Origin: Salibacteraceae bacterium
GTDB taxonomy: Bacteria > Bacteroidota > Bacteroidia > Flavobacteriales_G > Salibacteraceae
Direction of reading: 5' to 3'
Length of the DNA stretch: 64,000 bases
NCBI GenBank assembly: GCA_018401875.1
Contig: JAGYJZ010000010.1
Span: forward strand, 61,964-125,963
In this document: piece after piece, positions 27,321 through 37,503 of the stretch
Layout of the letters: each line of letters begins with the position of its first letter
How positions within the stretch are numbered: the first letter of the stretch is position 1
The notes under the pieces: generated by a model
What the model saw: the letters and a program-made list of their open reading frames with translations, nothing else
What the model was told of the DNA's origin: nothing
The model's database searches: none
Translations under genes and position numbers: made by a program

Positions 27321-28840
27321 TCGATGGTTGCAGGTGGCTTTGAACTAATGTCATACACTACCCGATTTACGCCCTTTACATTATTGATAATCTTATTTGA
27401 AATCATGGCCAAAAACTCGTGTGGGAAATGAAACCAATCGGCAGTCATTCCATCGGTAGACGTCACTGCTCGCAGTGCCACAGCATTCTCATAGGTTCGT
27501 TCATCGCCCATTACTCCAACGGACTGCACCGGTAGTAAAATTGCTCCTGCCTGCCAGATTTGGTCGTATAATCCGGCTTCTTTTAATCCCTCCACATAGA
27601 TGTAATCTACTTCTTGGAGCACACGAACTTTTTCTTCCGTAATATCTCCCAAAATTCGAATTCCTAAACCAGGACCGGGAAAAGGATGACGACTTAAAAT
27701 GCTTGCAGGCAAGCCCAATGTAGCTCCTACTTCGCGCACTTCGTCTTTAAATAGTGCGCTCAATGGCTCTACTACTTTCAATTTCATGAAATCGGGTAAT
27801 CCGCCTACGTTGTGGTGCGATTTAATGGTCGCTGATGGACCTTTTACCGACTTCGACTCAATGATGTCCGGATAAATTGTTCCTTGTCCGAGCCATTTTA
27901 CATCTGAAATTAGGTGTGATTCTTCGTCAAACACTTCAATAAAAACCCGACCGATCACTTTTCGCTTTTGTTCTGGATCTGAAATGCCCTTGAGCTCTCT
28001 GTAAAATGCATTCGAAGAGTTAACACCTTTAACGTTTAGCCCTAAATCTTTGTATTGGTGAAGAACACTTTCAAACTCGTGTTTTCGCAATAAACCGTTA
28101 TCCACAAAAATGCAGTATAGGTTTTTTCCTATAGCCTTATGCAGCAGCATCGCAGCAACAGAACTATCAACTCCGCCCGAAAGCCCTAGCACCACTCGAT
28201 CTTCCCTAAGTTGTTCTTTTAACTGAGAAACAGATGTTTCAACATAGGCTTCAGGAGTCCAATTCTGCTCACATCCGCAGATGCCAACTACAAAGTTCCG
28301 AACTACCGTCAATCCGTCCGTTGAGTGATAAACCTCGGGATGAAATTGAAGGGCGTAGGTATGCTCATTGTCGAATTGATAACCACCCACTTTCACATCT
28401 TTTGTGCTGCAGATAATGGATGCGTCTTTAGGAAGAGAAAAAATGGTGTCGCCATGAGACATCCAGACTTGAGAATCTTCTGCAACTCCTTTCATCAATG
28501 ATGCTTCATGATTGACATAGCTCAAATGAGCGCGGCCGTATTCCCTTTTTGAGGATGATTGCACTTCACCGCCATAATTCTGGGCAAGAAATTGAGCACC
28601 ATAGCACACTCCAAGCAATGGCATTTTAGATTTTATCTCAGACAAATCAGGAACTGGATGCCCTTCTTGGCGAACTGAAAACGGACTACCACTTAAAATG
28701 ACGCCTTTTATATGCTCACCGAGGGGTGGAATTTCATTGAATGGATGGATTTCACAGTAAACATTAAGTTCTCTTACCCTGCGTGCGATGAGTTGGGTGT
28801 ACTGAGAACCAAAGTCTAGGATTAAAATCATTTCTTGCAT
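27311..28840 (-). CDS. guaA: GMP synthase (glutamine-hydrolysing)
   Basis: A roughly 509-residue enzyme converting XMP to GMP. Seen: a class I amidotransferase domain (catalytic cysteine in [10 protein letters not shown], histidine in QFHPEVYHS), the ATP pyrophosphatase P-loop [14 protein letters not shown] near residue 220, and the C-terminal dimerisation domain ending [12 protein letters not shown] at 28846 lies inside the putative -7 box, so translation should begin at ATG 28840 or at 28831 ([11 protein letters not shown]). I chose 28840. First gene of guaA / LysM / hemF. Confidence 0.96.
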   Translation of the reverse strand: MQEMILILDFGSQYTQLIARRVRELNVYCEIHPFNEIPPLGEHIKGVILSGSPFSVRQEGHPVPDLSEIKSKMPLLGVCYGAQFLAQNYGGEVQSSSKREYGRAHLSYVNHEASLMKGVAEDSQVWMSHGDTIFSLPKDASIICSTKDVKVGGYQFDNEHTYALQFHPEVYHSTDGLTVVRNFVVGICGCEQNWTPEAYVETSVSQLKEQLREDRVVLGLSGGVDSSVAAMLLHKAIGKNLYCIFVDNGLLRKHEFESVLHQYKDLGLNVKGVNSSNAFYRELKGISDPEQKRKVIGRVFIEVFDEESHLISDVKWLGQGTIYPDIIESKSVKGPSATIKSHHNVGGLPDFMKLKVVEPLSALFKDEVREVGATLGLPASILSRHPFPGPGLGIRILGDITEEKVRVLQEVDYIYVEGLKEAGLYDQIWQAGAILLPVQSVGVMGDERTYENAVALRAVTSTDGMTADWFHFPHEFLAMISNKIINNVKGVNRVVYDISSKPPATIEWE

Positions 28841-28843
28841 GCG

Positions 28844-28851
28844 CAAATGTA
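28844..28851 (-). promoter_or_regulatory. Putative -7 box of the guaA operon
   Basis: On the minus strand TACATTTG matches TAnnTTTG and ends 3 bases before the ATG at 28840, so the transcript would be leaderless or nearly so. Confidence 0.4.
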
Positions 28852-28933
28852 GAAGATACTCGACTTATCTAGCACCATTATAAAGCTATTGTTATGAAGA
28901 AGTCCTGTGCAAAACATAACACTCAAAAACAAG

Positions 28934-28963
28934 AAAGCCCCAACTCAAATGAATTGGGGCTTT
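28934..28963 (-). terminator. Rho-independent terminator downstream of the first Omp28-like gene
   Basis: AAAGCCCCAA pairs with TTGGGGCTTT (10 bp, extended by two more pairs after one mismatch). On the minus strand it is followed by a T-rich CTTGTTTTTG, and on the plus strand by TTTTATG. It lies about 70 bases past the stop at 29032 and before the guaA promoter. Confidence 0.85.
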
Positions 28964-29031
28964 TATGAAGTGAGATACGATTACAATACTTCTAAGATAC
29001 GATCAGCTTAATTGAGCGGATGTCGTTTCTA

Positions 29032-31188
29032 TTACTTCGTAATTGTAATGCGGGTGTTTTTAACCAGTTCGTTGTTCTCAATGCGCACGATGTACATTCC
29101 TGACGGTAAATCAGACACTTGCACAGCGTTAGATTGAATAGCAACTTGCTTCACTGCTCTTCCTTGCATATCAAAGAAAGTAACATCTGCTAGACCTTCA
29201 GTTCCACTGATGTAAACGATATCGTTGGCAGGGTTTGGATACACTTTAAACGCATTCTCAGGGCGCTCATTAGTTCCTAGAGGAACGATTGTGCCGCCTT
29301 CACCATAAATTTCGAATGTATCACCATCAACCACATAAAGTGTTTCACCATCTTCAACAAGCACAGTCAGGTTTGAAACAGTATCACCAACCACAACATC
29401 TGTGTTGTATGATTGCCAAACCTCACCTGTATTTGGAGTTTGAATCCAAAAAACAACTTCTAAATCATCAAACTCTTCGATTGAATGCTCGATGGCGTGA
29501 TTTGTTGGATCGCCAGCGTTGTTTGACAATCGGAAATCACCTAAAAATTCATGCGAGTTATTTAAGGTTGCTGTGTCATTCGCGAGCAATGAACCCAGTA
29601 TTTGACCAGCAGCACTTGGCATCATTTTCTTCATGACGTGCTCAAATTCTGTCTCGCCATTGGTTTTCAAGTTAAGATAAGTCAACTTTTCATTGATGGC
29701 ATGATGCGCAACTAAATTAGCAGGCAGATCAATCACTGGAGTATACCAAGATGATGCGTTCAATACCCATTTAGAATCAACAATTTCCAATTGACCGTTT
29801 ATCACCTCGTAATTCACCTCTGCGTGAACTGTTGCTGAAGCTTCCATAGAAATGAATGCTGGCTTGGCCTGAGCCGAAGTGAATACGTTGGCTGCATATG
29901 AATTACTATTCATACCATCCGTTCCGTCTGTGAAAATATTAGGAACCCCATTTACACCGTAATATGTCCTTCGGTCGCCTCCTTCTAATGTGTAGTAAGG
30001 ATCACCAGTTCCCGGCCAGCTCATTTGGTAGTTTACCTTTGAATACTCACCTGGAAATGCAGTTAAAACGTTACCTACGTTAATGTTTCCAGGAGTACAA
30101 GGACCACACGTAGAACTCGTGAACGCTTCCAATACTGGACGTCTCTCTACCGCTTCTGGGTGAACCAATATGTTCATTGAAGCTTGATTATCAGCTGGAT
30201 TTGAATCCATATTTCCATTAATCATCGTTACTTCAGTCTCTACAGAATAAGTTTGAAGCATGGTTGGTGTCCACACTGTTGGATGAGAATAGGTAGTTGA
30301 AGCTCCCGAAGCAATATTTAACCCTGTAATGTTTGCAGACACAGGCGTGCCAGCACCGATGGTGTACTCGATGGTTAAACTTGTAATTGTCTCAGAGCCT
30401 AAATTCCTTACCGTTCCAGTAATCGTGTTAGGAGTGTTTACTTCATGGTAAACGCTGTTGTTAATCGATACATTCTTGGCATCGTACATAGGTTGAGTGC
30501 CATAGAAGATGGTATGAAATGAATTGTCTGCGCGAGTGGCTGAATTGACTGAGTAAGAAGGTACAGCTGGCGAACCTGCTACTGAAACTGCAGTTGATAC
30601 ATCCAATTGAATACCTAAACTAAGCGCCACAGCACCATTGGTTCTTTGGTCAACAAAGTGAATGTTATTGGTTGATTCTTCAAGAACGATGCTCCAATAG
30701 GTCCAATCTGTTCCAGAGGCAGTGTAGGAGCTGAAATGCACCCAGTGTTGTCTATTAGGAGCCATTCCAAACGTTTTGGTAACAATGTAGTCACTTGCCC
30801 CCGTTCCATTGATGCCTAAAATACAAATTGAACTGTCGGGAACATTCGCGTTTGGCAGTGCAACAGATGTTGATGGAGGCGCTGTGGCAGCACCTAAAGA
30901 AAATGTCAAAACACCAGATGATGACACCTTGTATTGCGTTACAGCATTGCCGTAAAATTCAAAAGGGAATGGCAACGTTTGCACTGGACTAAATGTAGGC
31001 GAAGCTTGACTGGCGCCTAAAATTGTTGTCCATCCTGGACCTATACCGCCTCCTACTGGAAACTCAGTATCTTCTGTGTTAATATTTCCTGGATTTTCAC
31101 CCTCATTAATAAACGATAACGAATAGTATTGAGCTTGGGCGAAAAAAACAGACATGGCAAGACTTGCCGTGAATAGAATTTTTTTCAT
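29032..31188 (-). CDS. Omp28-like secreted protein with T9SS sorting domain
   Basis: A 718-residue exported protein. I start at ATG 31188 (MKKILFTASLAMSVFFAQAQ, a good signal peptide); the upstream extension to 31311 runs through a terminator hairpin. It has a beta-rich N-terminal domain of about 240 residues (different from its neighbour's), a CARDB/Ig-like domain (about 260-355), then an Omp28-like thioredoxin-fold region with EAFTSSTCGPCTPGN (CxxC). The tail has VYPNPANDIVYISG and GMYIVRIENNELVKNTRITITK, the type A T9SS C-terminal sorting signal. Expected at the cell surface or released. Tandem paralogue of 31347-33365. Confidence 0.85.
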   Translation of the reverse strand: MKKILFTASLAMSVFFAQAQYYSLSFINEGENPGNINTEDTEFPVGGGIGPGWTTILGASQASPTFSPVQTLPFPFEFYGNAVTQYKVSSSGVLTFSLGAATAPPSTSVALPNANVPDSSICILGINGTGASDYIVTKTFGMAPNRQHWVHFSSYTASGTDWTYWSIVLEESTNNIHFVDQRTNGAVALSLGIQLDVSTAVSVAGSPAVPSYSVNSATRADNSFHTIFYGTQPMYDAKNVSINNSVYHEVNTPNTITGTVRNLGSETITSLTIEYTIGAGTPVSANITGLNIASGASTTYSHPTVWTPTMLQTYSVETEVTMINGNMDSNPADNQASMNILVHPEAVERRPVLEAFTSSTCGPCTPGNINVGNVLTAFPGEYSKVNYQMSWPGTGDPYYTLEGGDRRTYYGVNGVPNIFTDGTDGMNSNSYAANVFTSAQAKPAFISMEASATVHAEVNYEVINGQLEIVDSKWVLNASSWYTPVIDLPANLVAHHAINEKLTYLNLKTNGETEFEHVMKKMMPSAAGQILGSLLANDTATLNNSHEFLGDFRLSNNAGDPTNHAIEHSIEEFDDLEVVFWIQTPNTGEVWQSYNTDVVVGDTVSNLTVLVEDGETLYVVDGDTFEIYGEGGTIVPLGTNERPENAFKVYPNPANDIVYISGTEGLADVTFFDMQGRAVKQVAIQSNAVQVSDLPSGMYIVRIENNELVKNTRITITK

Positions 31189-31291
31189 GGTTAAAATTTT
31201 GATTTGAAGCGAAGGAAGTTTAAATTTTTTAATATCACTACCTGAAATATGAATTAATTCAGGGTGAACTCTTTGATTCCAAAAAGCTGAA

Positions 31292-31323
31292 ACAAAAAAA
31301 CCTGAATGCAATTTGCATCCAGG
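31292..31323 (-). terminator. Rho-independent terminator between the Omp28 paralogues
   Basis: On the minus strand CCTGGATGCA / TGCATTCAGG forms a 10-bp stem (one G-T pair) with a 3-base loop, followed by TTTTTTTG. It ends transcription of the 31347-33365 gene, which shows the two paralogues are separate transcripts. Confidence 0.85.
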
Positions 31324-31346
31324 CTCTTCTTAGTGTTTGTTCGTGA

Positions 31347-33365
31347 TTACTTCGACACCGATACTCGGATAGTCCTCACTATATCTTCGTTTTCAATTCT
31401 TAGCATATACATTCCTGTTGTAAGGTCTGATACGCTTATTGAATTAGATGCTGTAGAAATGTGCTTCACCACTCTGCCCTGCATATCAAATACAGTAACG
31501 TTCACATTACCTTCAGTTCCGTTGATGTAAAGGATGTCGTTGGCTGGATTTGGGTACACCCTGAATGAATTCTCAGTGCGGTCGTTTGTTCCAAGAGGAA
31601 CGATGGTTCCGCCTTCGCCAATAACTTCAAAAGTATCGCCATCGATCACATAGATTGTTTGACCATTTTCTTCAATCACGGTCAAGTTGGACACTGTATC
31701 GCCCAACTCCACATCTTGGTTGTATGATTGCCAAATCTCACCCGTGGCTGGAGTTTGAATCCAGAAAACAATTTCCAAATCATCAAACTCCTCTATTGAA
31801 TGCTCAGTAGCGTGATTAATTGGATCAACAGCGCTGTTTGGCAAGCGGAAGTCACCTATAAATTCATGAGAATTGCTAAGCATAATGGTATCGTTAGCAC
31901 TTACAGCACCCAACATTTGACCGCTTGATGTTGGAAGCATTTTCTTCATGACGTGCTCAAATTCAGTCTCACCATTGGTTTCAACATTCAAATACGTAAG
32001 CTTCTCGTTGATTGCATGGTGTGCAACAAGGTTAGCTGGAAGATCAATCACTGGAGTGTACCAAGAAGATGCGTTCAACATCCACTTAGATTCAGCAATT
32101 TCCAATTGCCCGTTTACTACTTCATAGGTCACCTCAGCGTGAACTGTTGCTGAAGCTTCCATTGAGATGAACGCTGGCATTAACTGAGCCGAAGTGAAGT
32201 CGTTTGCAGTGTAAGAATTACTATTCAAACCGTTTGCGCCATCCGTGAAAATATTTGGCACCGCATTCACACCGTAATACGTTCTTCGGTCGCCTCCTTC
32301 TAATGTGTAGTATGGATCACCCGCACCTGGCCAGCTCATTTGATAATTTACTTTTGAATACTCCCCTTGAAATGCAGCTAAAACGTTACCGACATTAATG
32401 TTTCCAGGAGTACACGGACCACACGTTGAACTTGTAAACGCCTCTAACAAAGGTCTTCTTGGGACAGCCTCAGGATGCACCAACACATCCGTTGAAGCGA
32501 CATTATTGCTTGGGTCTTGATCGGCATTGCCATTGACAAGAGTAACAGTGGTTTCAACAGCATACGTTTGAGTAGCTGTTGGAGTCCAAGGCACAGTATG
32601 CGCATAATTGTAAGATGCACCTGGCGCGATGTTCAGTCCTGTAAAGGAAGCTGAAACTGGCGATCCATTATCGATCGTATACTCAATGGTCAAACTTGTA
32701 ATGGCTTGCGAGCCCACGTTTTTAACAGTACCTTCAATCGTGTTGCTTGTATTCACTTCGTGGAACGGACTGTTGTTTATTGATACGTTGCTTGCGTCAA
32801 AATCGAAAGGTGTAAACACTTTTACATTGTCTATACCTGCGCCAAACAGCCATCCTCCATTGTCACCATAGACGAACGCAATCTTTATTTGGTCTCCGAT
32901 GTAACTTGAAAGATCAAAAGAAAGATCGTTTTCCCACTGAGCAACTGTTGCCACAGGCGCATCATACACCAATGCCCAAACTCCTGAAGACTGCGGTTGA
33001 ACATACACTGAAAAGGACTCTGTAATTGATTGATACGTTCCTTCTAGGTAAAACATGTCAAAAGCTAAGTTGACTGGACTCGATGCTGCTGATAAATCTA
33101 CAACAGAAGTGATCAGTGAATCTGCACTTTTATCACAATTGCATGCATCGTCATTGGTGCCTAAAAAATTACCGTGCTCTGGAAAGGTAAATGAGGTTGA
33201 TGATAATGATGCGGCTGTGCCTGCAAGCCAACCTCCGTCTGTTGCCAAAGTCGATTGAGTCCAAGAGGCTGGAACACCACTTGTGAAATTTTCTGACATG
33301 TAGCTTTGGGCATGCCCAACTCCTACATATGCTAAGCTTAACGCTGCGAGTAGAATTTTCTTCAT
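31347..33365 (-). CDS. Omp28-like secreted protein with T9SS sorting domain and adhesin-like N-terminus
   Basis: A 672-residue exported protein. The signal peptide MKKILLAALSLAYVGVGHAQ is followed by a choice-of-anchor / cleaved-adhesin-like jelly-roll domain (about residues 22-190, FTSGVPASWTQS ... GAGIDNVKVF). Then come the CARDB-like domain, the Omp28 region with the same TSSTCGPCTPGN CxxC motif, and a T9SS type A tail (VYPNPANDILYING ... GMYMLRIENEDIVRTIRVSVSK). From about residue 190 on it is closely similar to the downstream paralogue; the N-terminal domain is unrelated. Surface protein; the CxxC suggests possible thiol chemistry. Confidence 0.85.
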   Translation of the reverse strand: MKKILLAALSLAYVGVGHAQSYMSENFTSGVPASWTQSTLATDGGWLAGTAASLSSTSFTFPEHGNFLGTNDDACNCDKSADSLITSVVDLSAASSPVNLAFDMFYLEGTYQSITESFSVYVQPQSSGVWALVYDAPVATVAQWENDLSFDLSSYIGDQIKIAFVYGDNGGWLFGAGIDNVKVFTPFDFDASNVSINNSPFHEVNTSNTIEGTVKNVGSQAITSLTIEYTIDNGSPVSASFTGLNIAPGASYNYAHTVPWTPTATQTYAVETTVTLVNGNADQDPSNNVASTDVLVHPEAVPRRPLLEAFTSSTCGPCTPGNINVGNVLAAFQGEYSKVNYQMSWPGAGDPYYTLEGGDRRTYYGVNAVPNIFTDGANGLNSNSYTANDFTSAQLMPAFISMEASATVHAEVTYEVVNGQLEIAESKWMLNASSWYTPVIDLPANLVAHHAINEKLTYLNVETNGETEFEHVMKKMLPTSSGQMLGAVSANDTIMLSNSHEFIGDFRLPNSAVDPINHATEHSIEEFDDLEIVFWIQTPATGEIWQSYNQDVELGDTVSNLTVIEENGQTIYVIDGDTFEVIGEGGTIVPLGTNDRTENSFRVYPNPANDILYINGTEGNVNVTVFDMQGRVVKHISTASNSISVSDLTTGMYMLRIENEDIVRTIRVSVSK

Positions 33366-33513
33366 AATAGTTTATTGATTTGTTTACGAAGATGACATAT
33401 TAAATGCAGAAATAAAAACGGGAATCCAAGCGCCTTGAAATCCTAAAGGATAACTAAGAAAATCTGCATACCTATTTCATCAACTCATAGCTTTGCCCGA
33501 CAAACGATCACCG

Positions 33514-35211
33514 ATGAAACAAATAATTGAATGTGTACCCAACATTAGTGAAGGTAGAGATACCGCTAAAATCAAAGCTATTACCGATGTAGTAGAAACC
33601 GTTGAAGGCGCTCTGCTTCTCAATGTTGATCCAGGAAAAGCTACGAACAGAACCGTAATCACCATTGCCGGAGAACCAAATGCCGTTATTGAAGCTGCCT
33701 ACCGATTGGTAAAAAAAGCCAGTGAACTTATCGATATGAGTACCCACAAAGGTGAGCATCCGAGGTTTGGAGCTACAGACGTGTGCCCTCTTGTGCCTGT
33801 GGCCAATATTACCATGGAAGAAACAGTGGAATACGCTCGGAAATTAGGTAAACGCATTGGTGATGAACTTGAAATCCCAACCTACTTTTATGAAAATGCT
33901 GCGACATCAGAAAATCGAAGAAATTTGGCCACTGTACGATCCGGTGAGTACGAAGGATTGAAGGATAAATTGGCCAAGAATGATTGGAAGCCTGACTATG
34001 GCACATCCGTATATAATGATATCGTGAAAAAATCAGGTGCTATTGCAGTAAGCGCACGTGATTTCTTAGTGGCATACAACATCAATTTAAACACTACCAG
34101 CACCCGCAGAGCCAACTCTATCGCGTTCGACATTCGCGAAAGAGGCAGAGTAAAGCGCGAAGGAGATGCTTTGACGGGTAAAATTGTGAAGGACGCCAAT
34201 GGCAAACCTGTCAATGAACCAGGACTTTTAAAGTGTGTAAAAGGCATTGGCTGGTTCATAGAGGAATACGGCATCGCCCAAATCAGTTATAACCTGACCA
34301 ATATTTCGGTGACTCCAATCCATGTGGCTTTTGACAAAACCTGCGAAAGGGCCGAGTTGAGAGGTATACGCGTTACTGGCTCAGAATTAATTGGACTCGT
34401 GCCAAAAAAAGCCCTAATCGATGCCGGTCTGTACTTTCTTAAAAAGCAAAATCGATCGTTGGGAGTGGATGAAGATGAAATCATGAAGATTGCCATTAAA
34501 TCGCTCGGTTTAGATGACCTCACCCCTTTCAATGTGCGTGAACGCGTGATTGAGTATGTGCTGGAAGACCGCACGGCTAAATCACGAAAATTAGTTGACT
34601 TGTCACTCACGGCTTTTGCCAATGAAACATCTGCTGAATCACCTGCACCAGGTGGTGGATCCATCGCAGCGTATGTTGCCGCACTGGGTGTTTCATTGGG
34701 CACCATGGTCGCAAATCTCTCTTCGCACAAACGCGGGTGGGACGATAAATGGGAGTACTATTCTGACTGGGCCGTGAAAGGTCAGTCCTATAAAAATGAA
34801 CTTTTGCGTTTGGTAGACGAAGACACCAATGCATTCACTAAAATTATGGATGCTTTCGGGTTGCCAAAAGGTTCCGATGAAGAAAAAATGGCTCGTAAGG
34901 CTGCTATTCTTGAAGCAACCAAAGGAGCTATTCAAGTTCCATTAAATGTGATGCAAGTAACGCTCGCCAGCATGGAAGTAATGCTCGAAATGGCCGAGAC
35001 TGGACTTCCAGCCTCAATCAGCGATGCGGGTGTGGGTGCATTGTGTGCTCGGGCAGCTATTCGTGGTGCGCACCTGAATGTAAAAATCAACGCGGCAGGA
35101 ATCGATGACGTTGACTACACAAGTAAGCTTTACAAAGAATCAGAGGCTATTGAAAAGCGCTGTGAAGAACTTGAATCTAAAATTCTGGCACTCGTTTATT
35201 CTAAGATCTAA
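33514..35211 (+). CDS. ftcD: Formimidoyltransferase-cyclodeaminase (bifunctional)
   Basis: A 565-residue bifunctional folate enzyme of histidine degradation. It moves the formimino group from formiminoglutamate to tetrahydrofolate, then deaminates and cyclises it. I start at ATG 33514 (MKQIIECVPNISEGRD); the TTG at 33493 adds seven unlikely residues. Domains: FTCD N-terminal (1-180), middle (180-320), linker, then the all-helical cyclodeaminase (about 355-560) with SPAPGGGSIAAYVAALG. The fusion is the typical Bacteroidota form. No other hut gene lies in the window. Confidence 0.95.
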   Translation: MKQIIECVPNISEGRDTAKIKAITDVVETVEGALLLNVDPGKATNRTVITIAGEPNAVIEAAYRLVKKASELIDMSTHKGEHPRFGATDVCPLVPVANITMEETVEYARKLGKRIGDELEIPTYFYENAATSENRRNLATVRSGEYEGLKDKLAKNDWKPDYGTSVYNDIVKKSGAIAVSARDFLVAYNINLNTTSTRRANSIAFDIRERGRVKREGDALTGKIVKDANGKPVNEPGLLKCVKGIGWFIEEYGIAQISYNLTNISVTPIHVAFDKTCERAELRGIRVTGSELIGLVPKKALIDAGLYFLKKQNRSLGVDEDEIMKIAIKSLGLDDLTPFNVRERVIEYVLEDRTAKSRKLVDLSLTAFANETSAESPAPGGGSIAAYVAALGVSLGTMVANLSSHKRGWDDKWEYYSDWAVKGQSYKNELLRLVDEDTNAFTKIMDAFGLPKGSDEEKMARKAAILEATKGAIQVPLNVMQVTLASMEVMLEMAETGLPASISDAGVGALCARAAIRGAHLNVKINAAGIDDVDYTSKLYKESEAIEKRCEELESKILALVYSKI

Positions 35212-35253
35212 TTCGTGATGCAATTATTCGAATAAGCGAACTATATTGCGCTT

Positions 35254-37503
35254 ATGACAAAATCAACAGGTCGCAAATCAGAAGTTAAACGATGGGAAAG
35301 GATAGTGTACTTCTTTCCCGTTCAGCTGCTGTTTGTTCACCTGAAGAAGAACCTCATTCTGTTGCTGTTTTGGTTGATTCTATTTGGTATCATTTTGAAA
35401 GCCATCAGTTTGAAGTATGGCATACCTTACCTTTTTCTTCAACCCGAATACCTCGGAAAAGTGAACTTCCTTTCACACCTTGTGCTCGGGGTCTCATTAG
35501 GTGGGTTCATCATGGCATTCAACCTTACGAGCTATGTGGTGAATGGGTTTCGTTTTCCATTTTTGGCTACGGTTCATCGTCCGTTCATTAAATATTGTCA
35601 AAACAACATCATTATTCCACTTACATTTTCGGTGTTGTACATCTATTCGATGATCACCTTTCAGATGGAATATGAACAAATTGAATTTTCACAAACGATC
35701 ATCAATGCCATTGGTTTTGTGGCGGGCAACTTGCTCTTCATCATTTTCACGCTGAGTTATTTCTTGATAACCAACATCAGCGGACAATCGTTTCGATCGC
35801 AAAAGGAAGAAGGTGTTTTTAATCCTGTGAACGACCTTTTTAGCAACAGCAGAAAATGGTCTAGTCTTCCAAAAACTGCAACTAAACAATGGAAGGTCAC
35901 CACATACATCGGCAATTGGGGGCGCGTAGTTCTGGCGCGAGAAAGCAGCCATTACAAGCCTGAAACATTGGAGAAAGTCTTCGCGCACAACCGAATTAAC
36001 GCCTCATTATTTCAAGCTGGAATTATCCTTTCATTGTTTGTGTTGGGTTGGTTTAACGACTCTAGATGGATGATGATACCTGCTTCAGCGAGTATTTTAC
36101 TCTTTTTCACCATCCTCATCATGATTGCTTCGGCTTTTTACTCATGGTTTAAAGGATGGACCTCAGTAGTGATTGTTGGGTTGATCTTTTTGCTCAATCT
36201 TCTATCGCAACAGAACACGTTTGATTACGGCAGTCAGGCCTATGGCCTAAACTACGACACCATCCAAACTACATACACACAAGCCAACATTCGGGCTTTT
36301 CAAGAGAACAATGATTACTACAAAGCCGATATAAAGCAAAGTCTCAAACTATTAGAAAATTGGAAAGACAGCACCAATGATGAGCTGCCCGTGGCAGTGT
36401 TCATTAACGTGCCCGGTGGAGGATTGAGGTCAGCGCTTTGGACGATTATGTCTCTCAATGAAGCCAATGACATTAGTAAGAGCAAGCTTTGGAGAAACTC
36501 CGTATTGATCTCGGGTTCATCAGGCGGTGTGGTTGGCGCAGCATATTTGAGAGAGTTTATTTATCGAAGGAATTACCAAGATTCTGTTCCCCCGTTCGGT
36601 GCTATTATCAATGACCTTTCCAGTGATAAACTCAATCCTGTTGCAGCTACCGCTGTGCTGAACGACATCTTCTTGAAATTTAAACGATTTGAATACGGAG
36701 AGTACCACTACCGCAATGATCGGTCGCGGGCATTTGAAGTGCAGCTCAATAAAGATACCCGTGGTTGGATGAATCGTACATTAAACGATTACAAAAAACT
36801 TGAATTTGAAGCAAAAATGCCTCTCATGCTCATGGCTCCTACCATTAGCAACGATGGTCGAAAGTTGATCATCGCATCGCAGGGTGTTTCATACCTCGCT
36901 CACAACACAGCGCCAAACCAAATCAACGAGAACATTGAGTTCTCTCGATTTTTCGCAGCCCAAGGTGCTAAAAACCTTAGCTTTCTCTCTGCGCTGCGCA
37001 TGAGTGCTACGTTTCCTTATGTGTTTCCGGCCACCAAACTTCCCAGTGATCCATCCATTGAAATTTTAGACGCAGGCATTCGCGATAACTATGGCTTCAG
37101 TAATACACTGAAGTTCTTGTATTCATTTAGAAATTGGTTGGCAGACAACACCCAAAAAATTGTCATCATTCAAGTGCGTGATCAGCAAAAGTTTATCGAT
37201 CTAAAATCCAGCAAGAATCGAAGTTTGTGGGAGTCATTGACGCAACCTTTTGGAACATTTTACACCACTATTTTGGATGTGCAAGACTACGCCATGGAAG
37301 ACCAAATTAGGCAGGCATACGAGTGGTATGATGGCGAAATTGAGGTGATTGAATTCATCCTCGACCGGTCAGAAACCAACCCGATCAGTTTGAGTTGGCA
37401 TTTGACACAGAAAGAAAAAGACCGCATTCAATCATCTTTAGACAGCGAGACAAATACAAAAGCATTTATCCGATTGCATGAGATTTTAAAGTCTAGTCAA
37501 TAA
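35254..37503 (+). CDS. Membrane-bound patatin-like phospholipase
   Basis: A 749-residue protein with about seven membrane helices in the first 320 residues, then a patatin domain. Catalytic dyad: Ser423 in GSSGG (GxSxG) and Asp606 in DAGIRDNYG (DGA/G motif). The oxyanion glycine-rich stretch is VPGGGLRSALW, about 25 residues before the serine. Family knowledge: patatins are lipid acyl hydrolases, often phospholipases. The fused polytopic N-terminus is seen in Bacteroidota homologues and would hold the hydrolase at the inner membrane. Convergent with the DnaQ/GIY-YIG gene (11-base overlap). Confidence 0.8.
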   Translation: MTKSTGRKSEVKRWERIVYFFPVQLLFVHLKKNLILLLFWLILFGIILKAISLKYGIPYLFLQPEYLGKVNFLSHLVLGVSLGGFIMAFNLTSYVVNGFRFPFLATVHRPFIKYCQNNIIIPLTFSVLYIYSMITFQMEYEQIEFSQTIINAIGFVAGNLLFIIFTLSYFLITNISGQSFRSQKEEGVFNPVNDLFSNSRKWSSLPKTATKQWKVTTYIGNWGRVVLARESSHYKPETLEKVFAHNRINASLFQAGIILSLFVLGWFNDSRWMMIPASASILLFFTILIMIASAFYSWFKGWTSVVIVGLIFLLNLLSQQNTFDYGSQAYGLNYDTIQTTYTQANIRAFQENNDYYKADIKQSLKLLENWKDSTNDELPVAVFINVPGGGLRSALWTIMSLNEANDISKSKLWRNSVLISGSSGGVVGAAYLREFIYRRNYQDSVPPFGAIINDLSSDKLNPVAATAVLNDIFLKFKRFEYGEYHYRNDRSRAFEVQLNKDTRGWMNRTLNDYKKLEFEAKMPLMLMAPTISNDGRKLIIASQGVSYLAHNTAPNQINENIEFSRFFAAQGAKNLSFLSALRMSATFPYVFPATKLPSDPSIEILDAGIRDNYGFSNTLKFLYSFRNWLADNTQKIVIIQVRDQQKFIDLKSSKNRSLWESLTQPFGTFYTTILDVQDYAMEDQIRQAYEWYDGEIEVIEFILDRSETNPISLSWHLTQKEKDRIQSSLDSETNTKAFIRLHEILKSSQ

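Noticed and set aside
28934..28963. A riboswitch or attenuator upstream of guaA
   Set aside because: The hairpin lies upstream of the -7 box and outside the predicted transcript, so it is the terminator of the Omp28-like gene.
31189..31311. N-terminal extension of the first Omp28-like gene
   Set aside because: It begins inside the terminator hairpin of the neighbour and spoils the signal peptide that starts at 31188.
34287..34730. 147-residue minus-strand frame inside the formimidoyltransferase-cyclodeaminase gene
   Set aside because: Low-complexity serine/arginine-rich antisense product; shadow.
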